A DNA stretch of 64,000 nt from Salinilacihabitans rarus. Lineage in GTDB: Archaea; Halobacteriota; Halobacteria; Halobacteriales; Natrialbaceae. The translations under genes were made by a program, and so were the position numbers. The DNA lies in NCBI RefSeq assembly GCF_024296665.1, contig NZ_CP100762.1, positions 682,001 through 746,000 of the forward strand, read 5' to 3'. Under the pieces are notes generated by a model that worked only from the letters and a program-made list of their open reading frames with translations, was not told the origin of the DNA and did not search any database. Below, piece by piece: positions 42,691 through 50,958 of this stretch; position 1 is the stretch's first letter, and every line of letters starts with the position of its first letter.

Positions 42691-44757
42691 CTAGCGCGTG
42701 AGCGTCGAGGCGAGGTCCGTCGACCAGCGGAGGTCGCCGTCGTAGACCACCGGCGCGTCCGACCCCCGGAGAAACGCCACGAGGTCCTCGCGGGGCAGAA
42801 CGGTCGTCTCCTCGGTCCCGCAGAGCCGCGCACGGTCGCCGTCCCCGACGCGCGGCCGGTAGACGGCGCCGGCCGCCCGGGTCGAGTAGCGGTCGAGCGC
42901 GAGCAGGAAGCGGTCGCCCGCGAGGGGTTCGACCGTCGCCGTCGCCGGCGGTAACCCGGCGGCCGGCGGCAGCGAGTGGGTGCCGTCGCCGACGACCGCG
43001 TAGTCTTTGCCCATCATGATCCGTCGCCGGGCGAGTCGCATCGCCCGCTCGATGCTGAAGCCGCCGACGAGCAGCCGCGCGAACGTCGCGCCGACCTTGA
43101 CGGCGTGCTCGTCGAGCACCTGCGCGAACGTCACCGCGCCCGCGACGCTGCCGCGCTCGATCAGGTCGAGTCCCTCGTAGAACGAGCCACAGGCGTTGAG
43201 GAAGAACGTCTCGGCCCGACATCGGTCGAGGCTCGACGCCGAGAGGGTCCCGTCCCGACAGCGCAATCCGTCGGTCTCGCAGTGGCCGACGTAGTGGACG
43301 AAGTCGTACTCGCGCTCGAAGACGCGGGCCAGTCGCGCCGTCGTGAGCGACTCGACGACGTCCACGTCGATCGGCCGCTCCTCGCTGCACTCGCGGTAGA
43401 TCGGGGCGACGTGCTCGCGCTCGCCGGCCATCTCCGGTTCGTTGACCACGACGCAGACCGACGTTCCGTCGTCCCGCCGGCGGAGGTGGTCGAGTCGGTT
43501 CCGGTAGGCCGCCGGCGCCGACTTGAAGACGTCGATGGGGACGCCGTCGGCGAGCCAGCCGTGGACCTTCCCGCCGCGGAGGTCCGGCTTGAGGACGTCG
43601 ACGCTCGCGACCCGGCTCGAACTCGCCCTGACGGGTCGCTCCCCGAGAAACTCCGCCAGCGAGCGGTCGATCAGCTCCCGGCCCTCGAGTTCCGACGTCC
43701 GGGGGGTGTAGATCAGGCTCAGCCGGTCGAGCAGGAACGGGAGCGCCTCGACGTTCGCCGGCCCGGGCTCGACGTACGTCGAGAGGTGCCACTCCGGCAG
43801 GCGCCCGTCGAGCGCGCCGTCCGGAAGGTCGAGGTACGCCGCGAGCCGTTCGTGAGTCGGGGCGCGACGCAGCGACTCGGGGTCGAAATCGAGATCGGCG
43901 AGCAGGTCCCGTTCCGCGAGCCGTTCGCCGAACGGGTCGGCCTCGCGGACGAGGCAGTCGAGGAAGAACGTCTCGCGGAGGAGCCTCTCGACGTCGCGTT
44001 CGAGCCCCGGGACGGCCGAGAGCCGCCGCTCGATCCCGCGGCCGGGGAGCCGGAGCGTCGGGACGGCGCCCTCGCGGACCGCGACGGTCGCGCCGAGGTA
44101 GTACGCCAGCGGCGCGAGGACGAACAGCGCCTCGAACGACGGCGGGGCGACCAGTTCGACGCCCGCGTCGGGCGCCCGGAGGTCGTCGGGGACGTCGAAG
44201 TCGGCGCCGACCTCGACCAGCGGCGGGTGGCCGCGGACCGCCGGATCGGACCGGTCGGGGCCGTCGGTCCCGCCCGCGGCCGCGAGGTACGGCAGCGCCT
44301 CGGCGACCCCGCGGGGCGTCCCGGGGACGGTGATCGTCCCGGACGGGAACTCGCGCCGGGCCCGGAAGCCGAGGGTCGCACGGGTGCGTCCCGGAAACGA
44401 GACGGCGAGTCCCGACCCCACCGCTGGTCGGATCGTGGCCGGCCCGGAGAAACGGGCGTACGTCCGGACCGCGGCGTCGACGTCGACGAGGTACTCGCCG
44501 GCCGGCAGGTCCAGCGGTCCCGAAGCCGGGTCGAGCCGACGGCCCCCGGAGCGGCCGGCGGCGACGACCCGGGCGTCGCCGGCGGGGAGCCGGAGGCCCC
44601 GTCCGTCGGCGCGTGCCGTCCGGTCGACGGGGCGAGGGAGCGGCGAGGTCGGGCCGTCGTCCTCGACGGCGAACTCCGCGTCGGCCCCGCGGACGCGTAG
44701 CTTCGCGTCGGTTGCCTCGACGCGAAGGTGGTCGCCCGCCACCTCGCACTCGATCAT
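42691..44757 (-). CDS. CHAT-domain (caspase-like) protease, unknown role
   Basis: A 688-aa protein. Residues 1-180 are beta-rich with no clear family, and 180-430 have repeated hydrophobic helices. A C-terminal CHAT peptidase domain is roughly at 430-600: the His motif DFVHYVGHCETDG with His492, then the Cys motif FFLNACGSFYEG with Cys523, both intact. CHAT is related to separase and caspases. After it, about 100 residues of beta-rich sequence complete the chain. No TPR repeats, gasdermin or effector gene is adjacent. It is transcribed alone. Function unknown. Confidence 0.8.
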   Translation of the reverse strand: MIECEVAGDHLRVEATDAKLRVRGADAEFAVEDDGPTSPLPRPVDRTARADGRGLRLPAGDARVVAAGRSGGRRLDPASGPLDLPAGEYLVDVDAAVRTYARFSGPATIRPAVGSGLAVSFPGRTRATLGFRARREFPSGTITVPGTPRGVAEALPYLAAAGGTDGPDRSDPAVRGHPPLVEVGADFDVPDDLRAPDAGVELVAPPSFEALFVLAPLAYYLGATVAVREGAVPTLRLPGRGIERRLSAVPGLERDVERLLRETFFLDCLVREADPFGERLAERDLLADLDFDPESLRRAPTHERLAAYLDLPDGALDGRLPEWHLSTYVEPGPANVEALPFLLDRLSLIYTPRTSELEGRELIDRSLAEFLGERPVRASSSRVASVDVLKPDLRGGKVHGWLADGVPIDVFKSAPAAYRNRLDHLRRRDDGTSVCVVVNEPEMAGEREHVAPIYRECSEERPIDVDVVESLTTARLARVFEREYDFVHYVGHCETDGLRCRDGTLSASSLDRCRAETFFLNACGSFYEGLDLIERGSVAGAVTFAQVLDEHAVKVGATFARLLVGGFSIERAMRLARRRIMMGKDYAVVGDGTHSLPPAAGLPPATATVEPLAGDRFLLALDRYSTRAAGAVYRPRVGDGDRARLCGTEETTVLPREDLVAFLRGSDAPVVYDGDLRWSTDLASTLTR

Positions 44758-44859
44758 TCGAATCGCCGAATGTCACCCGGGGTAGTTAGTTGTAACGGAC
44801 GGTAACTTTTACCGGATACCAAAACGACGACGGCCCCCGGTTTGCCGAAGACGGGTACA

Positions 44860-44867
44860 CTTATACA
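44860..44867 (+). promoter_or_regulatory. TATA box of glyA
   Basis: CTTATACA lies about 26 bases before ATG 44890, so the transcript is probably leaderless; it supports that start over the in-frame 44842. Confidence 0.65.
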
Positions 44868-44889
44868 TCGGCCTGTCCGGATTTCGGGT

Positions 44890-46137
44890 ATGGAGCACGA
44901 CCACGTCCGGGAGGTCGATCCCGACGTCGCCGACGCCCTCGAAGGCGAGATCGACCGACAGCGCGAGACGCTGTCGATGATCGCGAGCGAGAACCACGTC
45001 AGCCGGGCCGTCCTCGACGCACAGGGGAGCGCGCTCACGAACAAGTACGCCGAGGGCTACCCCGGCAAGCGCTACTACGGCGGCTGTCGGTACGCCGACG
45101 AGGTCGAGCAACTGGCGATCGACCGCGCGAAGGAGCTGTTCGGTGCCGAGCACGTCAACGTCCAGCCCCACTCCGGGACGCAGGCGAACCAGGCGGTCTA
45201 CTTCGCCGTCCTCGAACCCGGCGACAGGATCCTCTCGCTGGATCTGACCCACGGCGGCCACCTCAGCCACGGCCACCCGGCGAACTTCACCGGCCAGCTG
45301 TACGAGGTCGAACAGTACGAGGTCGACACCGAGACGGGCTACATCGACTACGAGGGCCTCGCCGACCTCGCCGCGGAGTTCGACCCGGACGTTATCGTCT
45401 CGGGTTACTCCGCGTACCCGCGCGAGGTCGAGTGGGAGCGCATCCAGGAGGTAGCCGAGTCCGTCGACGCCTACCACCTCGCCGACATCGCCCACATCAC
45501 CGGCCTCGTCGCGGCGGACGTCCACGCCTCGCCCGTGGGCGTCGCCGACTTCGTCACCGGCTCGACGCACAAGACGATCCGCGCCGGCCGCGGCGGCATC
45601 GTCATGACGAGCGACGAACACGCCGACGACGTCGACTCGGCGGTCTTCCCCGGCGGCCAGGGCGGCCCGCTCATGCACAACGTCGCGGGCAAGGCCGTCG
45701 GCTTCAAGGAGGCCCTCGAACCCGAGTTCGAGGCGTACGCCGAACGGACGGTCGCCAACGCGCGGGCGCTCGGCGAACGGCTCTCCGAGCACGGCTTCTC
45801 GCTGGTCTCCGGCGGCACCGACAACCACCTCGTCCTCGTCGACCTGCGCGAGAGCCACCCCGAGACGAGCGGCGGCGACGCCGAGGAGGCCCTCGAGGAG
45901 GCGGGCATCGTCTGCAACGCGAACACGGTCCCCGGCGAGACGCGCTCGGCGTTCGACCCCTCGGGCATCCGCGCCGGCACGCCCGCGCTGACCACCCGCG
46001 GCTTCGACGAGGACGACCTGCGGACGGTCGCCGACCTCATCGCCCGCGTGATCGACGCGCCCGACGACGAGGGGGTCAAAAGCGAGGTCCGCGAGGAGGT
46101 CGCCGACCTCTGTGCGGCGAACCCGCTGTACGAGTAG
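44890..46137 (+). CDS. glyA: Serine hydroxymethyltransferase
   Basis: A 415-aa PLP enzyme: SENHVSRAVLDAQGSALTNK, YAEGYPGKRYYGGC, the PLP lysine in VTGSTHKTIRAGRGG, and GGDAEEALEEAGIVCNANTV PGE near the end. It interconverts serine plus tetrahydrofolate with glycine plus methylene-tetrahydrofolate. FolD, the next enzyme of the one-carbon pathway, lies 0.7 kb downstream on the same strand, separated only by a leftward hypothetical gene. Confidence 0.97.
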   Translation: MEHDHVREVDPDVADALEGEIDRQRETLSMIASENHVSRAVLDAQGSALTNKYAEGYPGKRYYGGCRYADEVEQLAIDRAKELFGAEHVNVQPHSGTQANQAVYFAVLEPGDRILSLDLTHGGHLSHGHPANFTGQLYEVEQYEVDTETGYIDYEGLADLAAEFDPDVIVSGYSAYPREVEWERIQEVAESVDAYHLADIAHITGLVAADVHASPVGVADFVTGSTHKTIRAGRGGIVMTSDEHADDVDSAVFPGGQGGPLMHNVAGKAVGFKEALEPEFEAYAERTVANARALGERLSEHGFSLVSGGTDNHLVLVDLRESHPETSGGDAEEALEEAGIVCNANTVPGETRSAFDPSGIRAGTPALTTRGFDEDDLRTVADLIARVIDAPDDEGVKSEVREEVADLCAANPLYE

Positions 46138-46153
46138 GAGTCGCGTTCGATCG

Positions 46154-46564
46154 TTATTCGTCGTCGCCGGCCCGGTCGACCGCCCCGTCTCCGCCCGCGG
46201 CGACGTCGAGACAGCAGTCGACGCTCTCCCTGAGCTCCCCGATTTCGCCGGCGTCGACCGACGCGACGAGGCCCGCCGTCTCGCTCACGGCGACGTGGAA
46301 CTCGATGGCCCGCTCGAAGCAGCGCACCGTCGCTTCGAGGCGGCCGTGGGTGAACAGCGACTCCTCGTTCGGCCTGTCGAGGGCCTCCAGCCTGAGGTGG
46401 CGGAAGACCCGCGTGCGGTCGCTCGCGTCGTACTCGGCGTCGACGTCCTCGCGAACGAAGACGAACTCGCCGCCGTCGGCGTCGTAGTGACCGACGCTGC
46501 GCAGGGCGTCGCCGAAGCGGTCGGCGAGTCGGTCCGAGAGCGTACGAGCGAGGTCGCTCGTCAT
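46154..46564 (-). CDS. Conserved haloarchaeal hypothetical protein
   Basis: A 136-aa soluble protein: LARTLSDRLADRFGDALRSV, GHYDADGGEFVFVREDVDAE, RLEATVRCFERAIEFHVAVS, then an acidic tail. The repeated helical pattern and small size fit families known only from haloarchaea. ATG 46564 is supported by a minus-strand box ACTTATAGTC at 46586-46595, about 26 bases before it. No function is recognised. Confidence 0.7.
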   Translation of the reverse strand: MTSDLARTLSDRLADRFGDALRSVGHYDADGGEFVFVREDVDAEYDASDRTRVFRHLRLEALDRPNEESLFTHGRLEATVRCFERAIEFHVAVSETAGLVASVDAGEIGELRESVDCCLDVAAGGDGAVDRAGDDE

Positions 46565-46828
46565 ACCGGCGGTATCAGTCAGCACGACTATAAGTCCTCG
46601 GGCCGGCGCGTGGGTCACCGTGCGTTCGCGGCGCGCTCGTCCCCGTAAACGTCCGCCCGTTCGCGACCGTGCTGTCCTCCTGCACGGGGTGGAGTTCGAC
46701 GGCGCGACGCAAGATGCCGCCGTGACGACCAACGGCCGTTGCACGTCCGTGCCCATTCGATCGCCTCTGACGACCTGATCTGGGCACGAACCCGAGCGTT
46801 GATTAGGCTCGCCGCCGCCCTCACGAGT

Positions 46829-47722
46829 ATGGCCGAGATCATCGACGGGAACGCCGTCGCGAGCGAGATCCGCGACGACCTCGCGGACGCGATCGAGACG
46901 CTGGCCGACGCCGGCGAACGACCCACCCTCGCGACGGTGCTCATGGGCGAGGACCCCGCGAGCGAGACGTACGTGAACATGAAACAGCGGGACTGCGAGG
47001 AGGTCGGCATCGAGGGCGTCCACGTCGACGTCGACGGCGACGCCCCCGCCGCGGACCTGTTCGACACCATCGAGGACCTCAACGCCGACCCGGAGGTAAA
47101 CGGCTACATCGTCCAGGCGCCGGTCCCGGACCACGTCGACTACCGCGAGGTGATCGGCCGGATCGACCCGCTGAAGGACGTCGACGGTTTCCACCCCGAG
47201 AACGTCGGCCGCCTCGTCGCCGGCGACGCCCGCTTCCGGCCCTGCACCCCCCACGGCGTCCAGAAGCTACTCGAGGCCGCCGGCGTCGACACCGAGGGCG
47301 CGGACGTGACCATCGTCGGCCGCTCGGACATCGTCGGCAAGCCGCTGGCGAACCTGCTGATCCAGAAGGCCGACGACGGCAACGCGACGGTGACGGTCTG
47401 TCACTCCCGGACCGAGGACCTCGCGGCGAAGACCCGCGCCGCGGACGTCGTGATCGCCGCCGTCGGCGTCCCCGAGTTGATCGACGGCTCGATGCTCTCC
47501 GAGGGTACCGTCGTGATCGACGTCGGCGTCAACCGCGTGGACGCCGATACCGAGAAGGGGTACGAACTCGTCGGCGACGTGGCGTTCGAGAGCGCGAAAG
47601 AGCAGGCAAGCGCCATCACGCCCGTCCCCGGCGGTGTCGGCCCGATGACGCGCGCGATGTTGCTCTACAACACGGTGAAGGCGGCGAGTCTCCAGACGAG
47701 CGTCGACGTCGACCTGCCCTGA
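46829..47722 (+). CDS. folD: Bifunctional methylene-THF dehydrogenase/cyclohydrolase
   Basis: A 297-aa FolD: EIIDGNAVASEIRDDLADAI, the YVNMKQRDCEEVGI motif with catalytic Lys, PDHVDYREVIGRIDPLKDVD GFHPEN, the NADP site VGRSDIVGKPLANLL, and ITPVPGGVGPMTRAML at the C-terminus. It oxidises methylene-tetrahydrofolate and hydrolyses the methenyl form to formyl-tetrahydrofolate. ATG 46829 is chosen over the in-frame 46739, which adds a non-conserved stretch. A GATTAGGC box about 25 bases upstream fits a leaderless start. Confidence 0.96.
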   Translation: MAEIIDGNAVASEIRDDLADAIETLADAGERPTLATVLMGEDPASETYVNMKQRDCEEVGIEGVHVDVDGDAPAADLFDTIEDLNADPEVNGYIVQAPVPDHVDYREVIGRIDPLKDVDGFHPENVGRLVAGDARFRPCTPHGVQKLLEAAGVDTEGADVTIVGRSDIVGKPLANLLIQKADDGNATVTVCHSRTEDLAAKTRAADVVIAAVGVPELIDGSMLSEGTVVIDVGVNRVDADTEKGYELVGDVAFESAKEQASAITPVPGGVGPMTRAMLLYNTVKAASLQTSVDVDLP

Positions 47723-47732
47723 ACCGCGCCGG

Positions 47733-48455
47733 TCACGCCACCGCCAGCGAATCGAGTCTGTTTTGCGCGCGCGCGAGCGCCGCCTCGTCGCCGCGGACGC
47801 CGTCGGCGAGGTCGCGCGTCGCCGCCACCAGCGTCTCGACGGTCCGGGGTTCGACGTCCCCGTCGAGCATCTGGATGCGCTTGACGTGGTCGCCGAGGAT
47901 TTCGAGGCCGCTCCGCGCGTCCGGGTCGAGCGACCGGTCCTCGGCCCACGTCCGGACGTCGCGGCGGTACTCCCGGACGGCGTTCGCGTAGGCTAACCCC
48001 CGCGCGGCCCGGAGCGATTCGGGGACCTCCGCGACGGGCGGGCGCTCGCTCTGGTCGGCGTCGCGCAACAGCGAGAGGAAGTACAGTTCCTCGTGCTCGG
48101 CGAGGCGCATCTCGCGTGCGACGACGTCCGCGACGTGGAGGAGTTCGATCGCCGCGAGGTAGGTGTCGTCGAGGTCGCGCAACTCGCCGCCGCGGACGAA
48201 CCCGCGCTGGCGGACGTACTCGCGACAGCGGTCGCGGGCCCTCGCCGCGAGGTCGTCGGTCGCGACGTCGTCGACGTCCGCCCGGACGGGCGTGAGGTCG
48301 AACGTCGCGGCCGCCCCCATGTCGGTGTGCTCGGTTCGTTCGTCGAGGCCGACGCTGCGGAGGCTTCCGCAGGCCGGACAGCCCACGCTGCCGGTCTCGT
48401 AGTACGACCAGCGGGTCCCACACTCGGTGCACTCGCGCTCGCCGCGAATCTTCAT
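47733..48455 (-). CDS. Zinc-ribbon helical haloarchaeal protein
   Basis: A 240-aa protein. The N-terminal TFIIB-like zinc ribbon is CTECGTRWSYYETGSVGCPACG (about residues 9-30). The rest is helical with many charged residues (DDLAARARDRCREYVRQRGF, LRAARGLAYANAVREYRRDV). A conserved family in haloarchaea with no assigned function. ATG 48455 is preferred over 48491 because the zinc ribbon then begins near residue 8. Confidence 0.7.
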   Translation of the reverse strand: MKIRGERECTECGTRWSYYETGSVGCPACGSLRSVGLDERTEHTDMGAAATFDLTPVRADVDDVATDDLAARARDRCREYVRQRGFVRGGELRDLDDTYLAAIELLHVADVVAREMRLAEHEELYFLSLLRDADQSERPPVAEVPESLRAARGLAYANAVREYRRDVRTWAEDRSLDPDARSGLEILGDHVKRIQMLDGDVEPRTVETLVAATRDLADGVRGDEAALARAQNRLDSLAVA

Positions 48456-48650
48456 CACCGGGACGTACTCGAGCGCCGGCAAAAGGCCCATCGACGCGAC
48501 CGCGTGACGGTGACGGACGCCGACCGGTCACGTCGGGCGACGGTCAGCCGACGGTGACGGTCCTCGGCTGGTGACTGAAAGACAACAGGATATTAACGTT
48601 CGGCTCTTGCAGGCCACACGGCAACGTATCGGACCGTCTTATCGAAGAAT

Positions 48651-49247
48651 ATGTCCCATCGACGAACCAGTCGACGGACGTTCGTAGCCGCCGCCGGAAC
48701 CGCAACCACGCTCGTCCTCGCCGGCTGTGCCGACGAGGGCCCCGGTGGAGACGACGAGACGGAGGACAACGAGACCGAAGACGAGGAGGAGGAGGGACTC
48801 AACGAGACGGAGGACAACGAGACCGAAGACGAGGAGACCGGAGACGAGACGTACACGCTGACGGTCACCGTCGAGGACGACGCCGGCGACCCGGTCGAAG
48901 ACGCCACCGTCCGTCTCGAAGCGGGCGGGACGATGGACGACGGCCTCGGCGACGACGAGACGGACGAGAACGAGACCGAGGGCAACGAGACCGAGGACGG
49001 GACGGGCACCGACGACGAGATGGACGCACAGGAAGACGAGACGGACGAGGACGGCGTCGTCGAGTTCGAGGACCTCGAGGACGGCGAGTACACCGTCCAC
49101 GCCGAGTCCGACGGCGAGGAGGCCGAGGACGACGTCGAGGTCGACGGCGACGACGAGGAGGTCACCCTGACGCTCGGCGACGGGATGGACGGCAACGAGA
49201 CCGAAGACGACGGGTCCGACGGCGACGGCGAGGACGAAGGCGAGTAA
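48651..49247 (+). CDS. Tat lipoprotein with a carboxypeptidase-regulatory-like domain
   Basis: A 198-aa protein. The N-terminus has a twin-arginine signal (SHRRTSRRTFVAAAGTATTL) and a lipobox LAGC, so it is exported by Tat and lipid-anchored. An acidic, low-complexity linker follows. Residues about 65-170 look like a carboxypeptidase D regulatory/PEGA beta domain (YTLTVTVEDDAGDPVEDATV, GVVEFEDLEDGEYTVHAESD). Six NET motifs (Asn-x-Thr) occur, which are N-glycosylation sequons. Probably a surface glycoprotein; partner unknown. Confidence 0.85.
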   Translation: MSHRRTSRRTFVAAAGTATTLVLAGCADEGPGGDDETEDNETEDEEEEGLNETEDNETEDEETGDETYTLTVTVEDDAGDPVEDATVRLEAGGTMDDGLGDDETDENETEGNETEDGTGTDDEMDAQEDETDEDGVVEFEDLEDGEYTVHAESDGEEAEDDVEVDGDDEEVTLTLGDGMDGNETEDDGSDGDGEDEGE

Positions 49248-49375
49248 GCGTCCGCGTCGGCTCGCGACGCACACCGCCGACGACGCGTTTCTTTTCGGCG
49301 ACGCCCGCCCCGAGCGACAGCCCCGTCTGTGCGACCGGAACCGTTTTGGGGGGCGCGGTCGACCCTTCCGGTACG

Positions 49376-49871
49376 ATGACACGGAGTTCCCGCGCTCCTG
49401 GTCGAGAAATTCTCCGCCAGTGACGACGTTCGCGTCGTCCCGTCCGACGGGTCGGTCCGCGTCGAGGTCGGTGCCGAAACGTACGAACTGAGCAGAGCGG
49501 ACGCCGTCGAACTCCGCGAGGGGCTCACCGAGGCGCTGACCGACCGGCGGGAGTTCGTCGACACCGCCGCGACCCGCCGGGCCGACGGGACCTACGTCGT
49601 CGAACGCCGACGGGCGAGTTCCAGCGGTCACCGCAAGGTGTTCGACTCCTTCGACGACTGCGTCGCACTCTACGATGGCCTCCCGGCGGAGTTCACCGCC
49701 GAGGACGTCGCCGCCGGCGGCCTCTCGGGCGGGCGTCGTCACATGCTCGTCCGGCACTTCGCCGAACACCCGGCGTTCGACTGCGACCTCGTCTCGAGAC
49801 AGCCGCTGACCGCGCGAAAACGCGTCGCCGACGTCGACGCGACGACGGAGGGGATCCTCGAAGCGGAGTGA
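49376..49871 (+). pseudogene. Small haloarchaeal gene with an apparent frameshift near its start
   Basis: An ATG at 49376 lies about 28 bases after a GTTTTGG box but reads only seven matching residues (MTRSSRA) before the frame becomes nonsense. The next frame is fully coding from about 49398 (LVEKFSASDDVRVVPSDGSV, VGAETYELSRADAVELREGL, then SSSGHRKVFDSFDDCVALYD) to stop at 49871. Joining them needs one base removed between 49376 and 49397. The only good in-frame start otherwise is GTG 49638, which would drop half the protein. Frameshift or sequence error; function unknown. Confidence 0.6.
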
Positions 49872-49924
49872 CTCCCGGTCCGATCGGGCGTCGTTTTTTG
49901 CCCCTGGACCCGGTACCGTCGCCC

Positions 49925-50071
49925 ATGCGAGACGAAGCGGAGATCCGCGAGCAGTACGAGTTCCTCAAAGAGCACCTCGAGAGCGAGGAGATGCGCCACG
50001 AGGGCGTCAGGGAGATGTTCACTTATTACCGTCGCGCGCTCGGATGGGTACTCGAAGAGGAGCACATATGA
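49925..50071 (+). CDS. 48-aa conserved small protein
   Basis: A short acidic, helical protein: RDEAEIREQYEFLKEHLESE, then EMFTYYRRALGWVLEEEH. ATG 49925 begins the acidic helix. Its charge pattern and codon bias support coding. No family function is recognised. Confidence 0.6.
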   Translation: MRDEAEIREQYEFLKEHLESEEMRHEGVREMFTYYRRALGWVLEEEHI

Positions 50072-50129
50072 CCGTTTCTCGCCGACGAAATTCCGTGTAA
50101 ACGTATCACGAACCGGTCCGTTGTCGGTA

Positions 50130-50137
50130 CCTTTAAG
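50130..50137 (+). promoter_or_regulatory. TATA box of the small RNA candidate
   Basis: CCTTTAAG lies about 25 bases before the first hairpin at 50161, the same spacing as TATA to transcript start in this genome. Confidence 0.5.
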
Positions 50138-50159
50138 TTCCCCGAGCGAAATGCTTCAG

Positions 50160-50262
50160 GTGACGCTTCGCTTGGAGGGCCGAAGCGTCAGCGGGGACCA
50201 ATTCAGGGCGGCAAGCGATCGCGTGGCACTTTTCCCGCCACGCGGTTTGCTTTCCTGTTTCG
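50160..50262 (+). ncRNA. Small structured RNA candidate, about 100 nt
   Basis: Two strong hairpins in tandem. The first is TGACGCTTCG (50161-50170) with CGAAGCGTCA (50181-50190) around a 10-base loop CTTGGAGGGC, 10 perfect pairs. The second is CGCGTGGC-ACTTTTCCC-GCCACGCG (50220-50244), extended by a bulged AAGC/GCTT pairing on the outside. A pyrimidine-rich TTTCCTGTTT (50251-50260) follows as a possible terminator. A TATA box at the right distance precedes it. It does not match RNase P, SRP, C/D or H/ACA patterns that I know. No short ORF fits. Confidence 0.55.
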
Positions 50263-50475
50263 TACTCACGCCGTCGAGCCACGGCTCAGTCCGGCGACCG
50301 CTCGACGGCGCCGACTCAGCGAGGAATTGTACCCGGTGAAACGCTCTGAACCCTAAACATGAACTGACGGTTATGCGATCGCCCGAAGTAATCGGTCATC
50401 ACGGTTATCATTCGAGGTGAGCGCAAACGTCCGTCGTCGATAGTAATAGCGCTGTTTGCCCCGTAACGACCCGAC

Positions 50476-50490
50476 ATATTTATTAAAATT
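50476..50490 (+). promoter_or_regulatory. AT-rich promoter of the PadR-like gene
   Basis: ATATTTATTAAAATT ends 29 bases before ATG 50520, giving a leader of about 5-15 bases. Confidence 0.5.
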
Positions 50491-50519
50491 AGACAGGAAC
50501 TACGATCGGTACTTACCCA

Positions 50520-50795
50520 ATGTACGACCTGACAGGATTCCAGCGTGACTTGCTCTACGTCATCGCTGGTGAGGAGGAACCGCACGGACTGGCGATCAAG
50601 GAGGAACTCGAGGAGTACTACGAGAAGGAGATCCACCACGGACGGCTCTACCCGAACCTCGACACGCTCGTCGACAAGGGTCTCGTCGAGAAGGGGCGTC
50701 GCGACCGGCGGACGAACTTCTACACTCTGACCCGGCGCGGCCGCCGGGAACTCGAGGCGCGTCGGGAGTGGGAGGCCCAGTACGTCGACCTTTGA
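50520..50795 (+). CDS. PadR family transcriptional regulator
   Basis: A 91-aa winged-helix PadR protein: LTGFQRDLLYVIAGEEEPHG, the recognition region HHGRLYPNLDTLVDKGLVEK, and RTNFYTLTRRGRRELEARRE. This short, strongly conserved form is common in haloarchaea. It binds DNA as a dimer; its ligand and target are unknown. It precedes the aminotransferase gene, which has its own promoter. Confidence 0.92.
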   Translation: MYDLTGFQRDLLYVIAGEEEPHGLAIKEELEEYYEKEIHHGRLYPNLDTLVDKGLVEKGRRDRRTNFYTLTRRGRRELEARREWEAQYVDL

Positions 50796-50924
50796 CGCGG
50801 TCGCCGCGACCGACGTCGCCCGCGAAACGGCCGCCCGACGGCGCCGTGAGCGGCGCGATTCGCGGCCGCCCGCCGATCCGAGGTCGTACGCCGGGTACGG
50901 TCCAGAATTGCTCGAACCACAACG

Positions 50925-50936
50925 AATATTTTTAAT
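50925..50936 (+). promoter_or_regulatory. TATA box of the class III aminotransferase
   Basis: AATATTTTTAAT lies about 28 bases before ATG 50959, a leaderless spacing that rules out the earlier in-frame ATG 50908. Confidence 0.65.
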
Positions 50937-50958
50937 CGTTGGCCGGTCCAGCGTTGGT

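Larger units (their letters stand above)
50072..50519. other. 448-bp region without a protein gene, containing a structured RNA candidate
   Basis: The left half holds the small RNA candidate at about 50160-50262. The right half is ordinary DNA with a small palindromic stretch CCGTCGAGC...GCTCGACGG at about 50271-50306, and an AT-rich promoter ATATTTATTAAAATT at 50476-50490 for the following PadR gene. Confidence 0.6.

Noticed and set aside
42602-44776. 724-aa Arg/Pro-rich frame overlapping the CHAT gene
   Set aside because: Shadow of the CHAT coding sequence in another frame; composition is basic and not haloarchaeal.
50160-50262. RNase P RNA, SRP RNA or H/ACA guide
   Set aside because: The conserved cores I know (GAGGAAAGTC-type P RNA element, SRP domain IV loop, ACA box) are not present.
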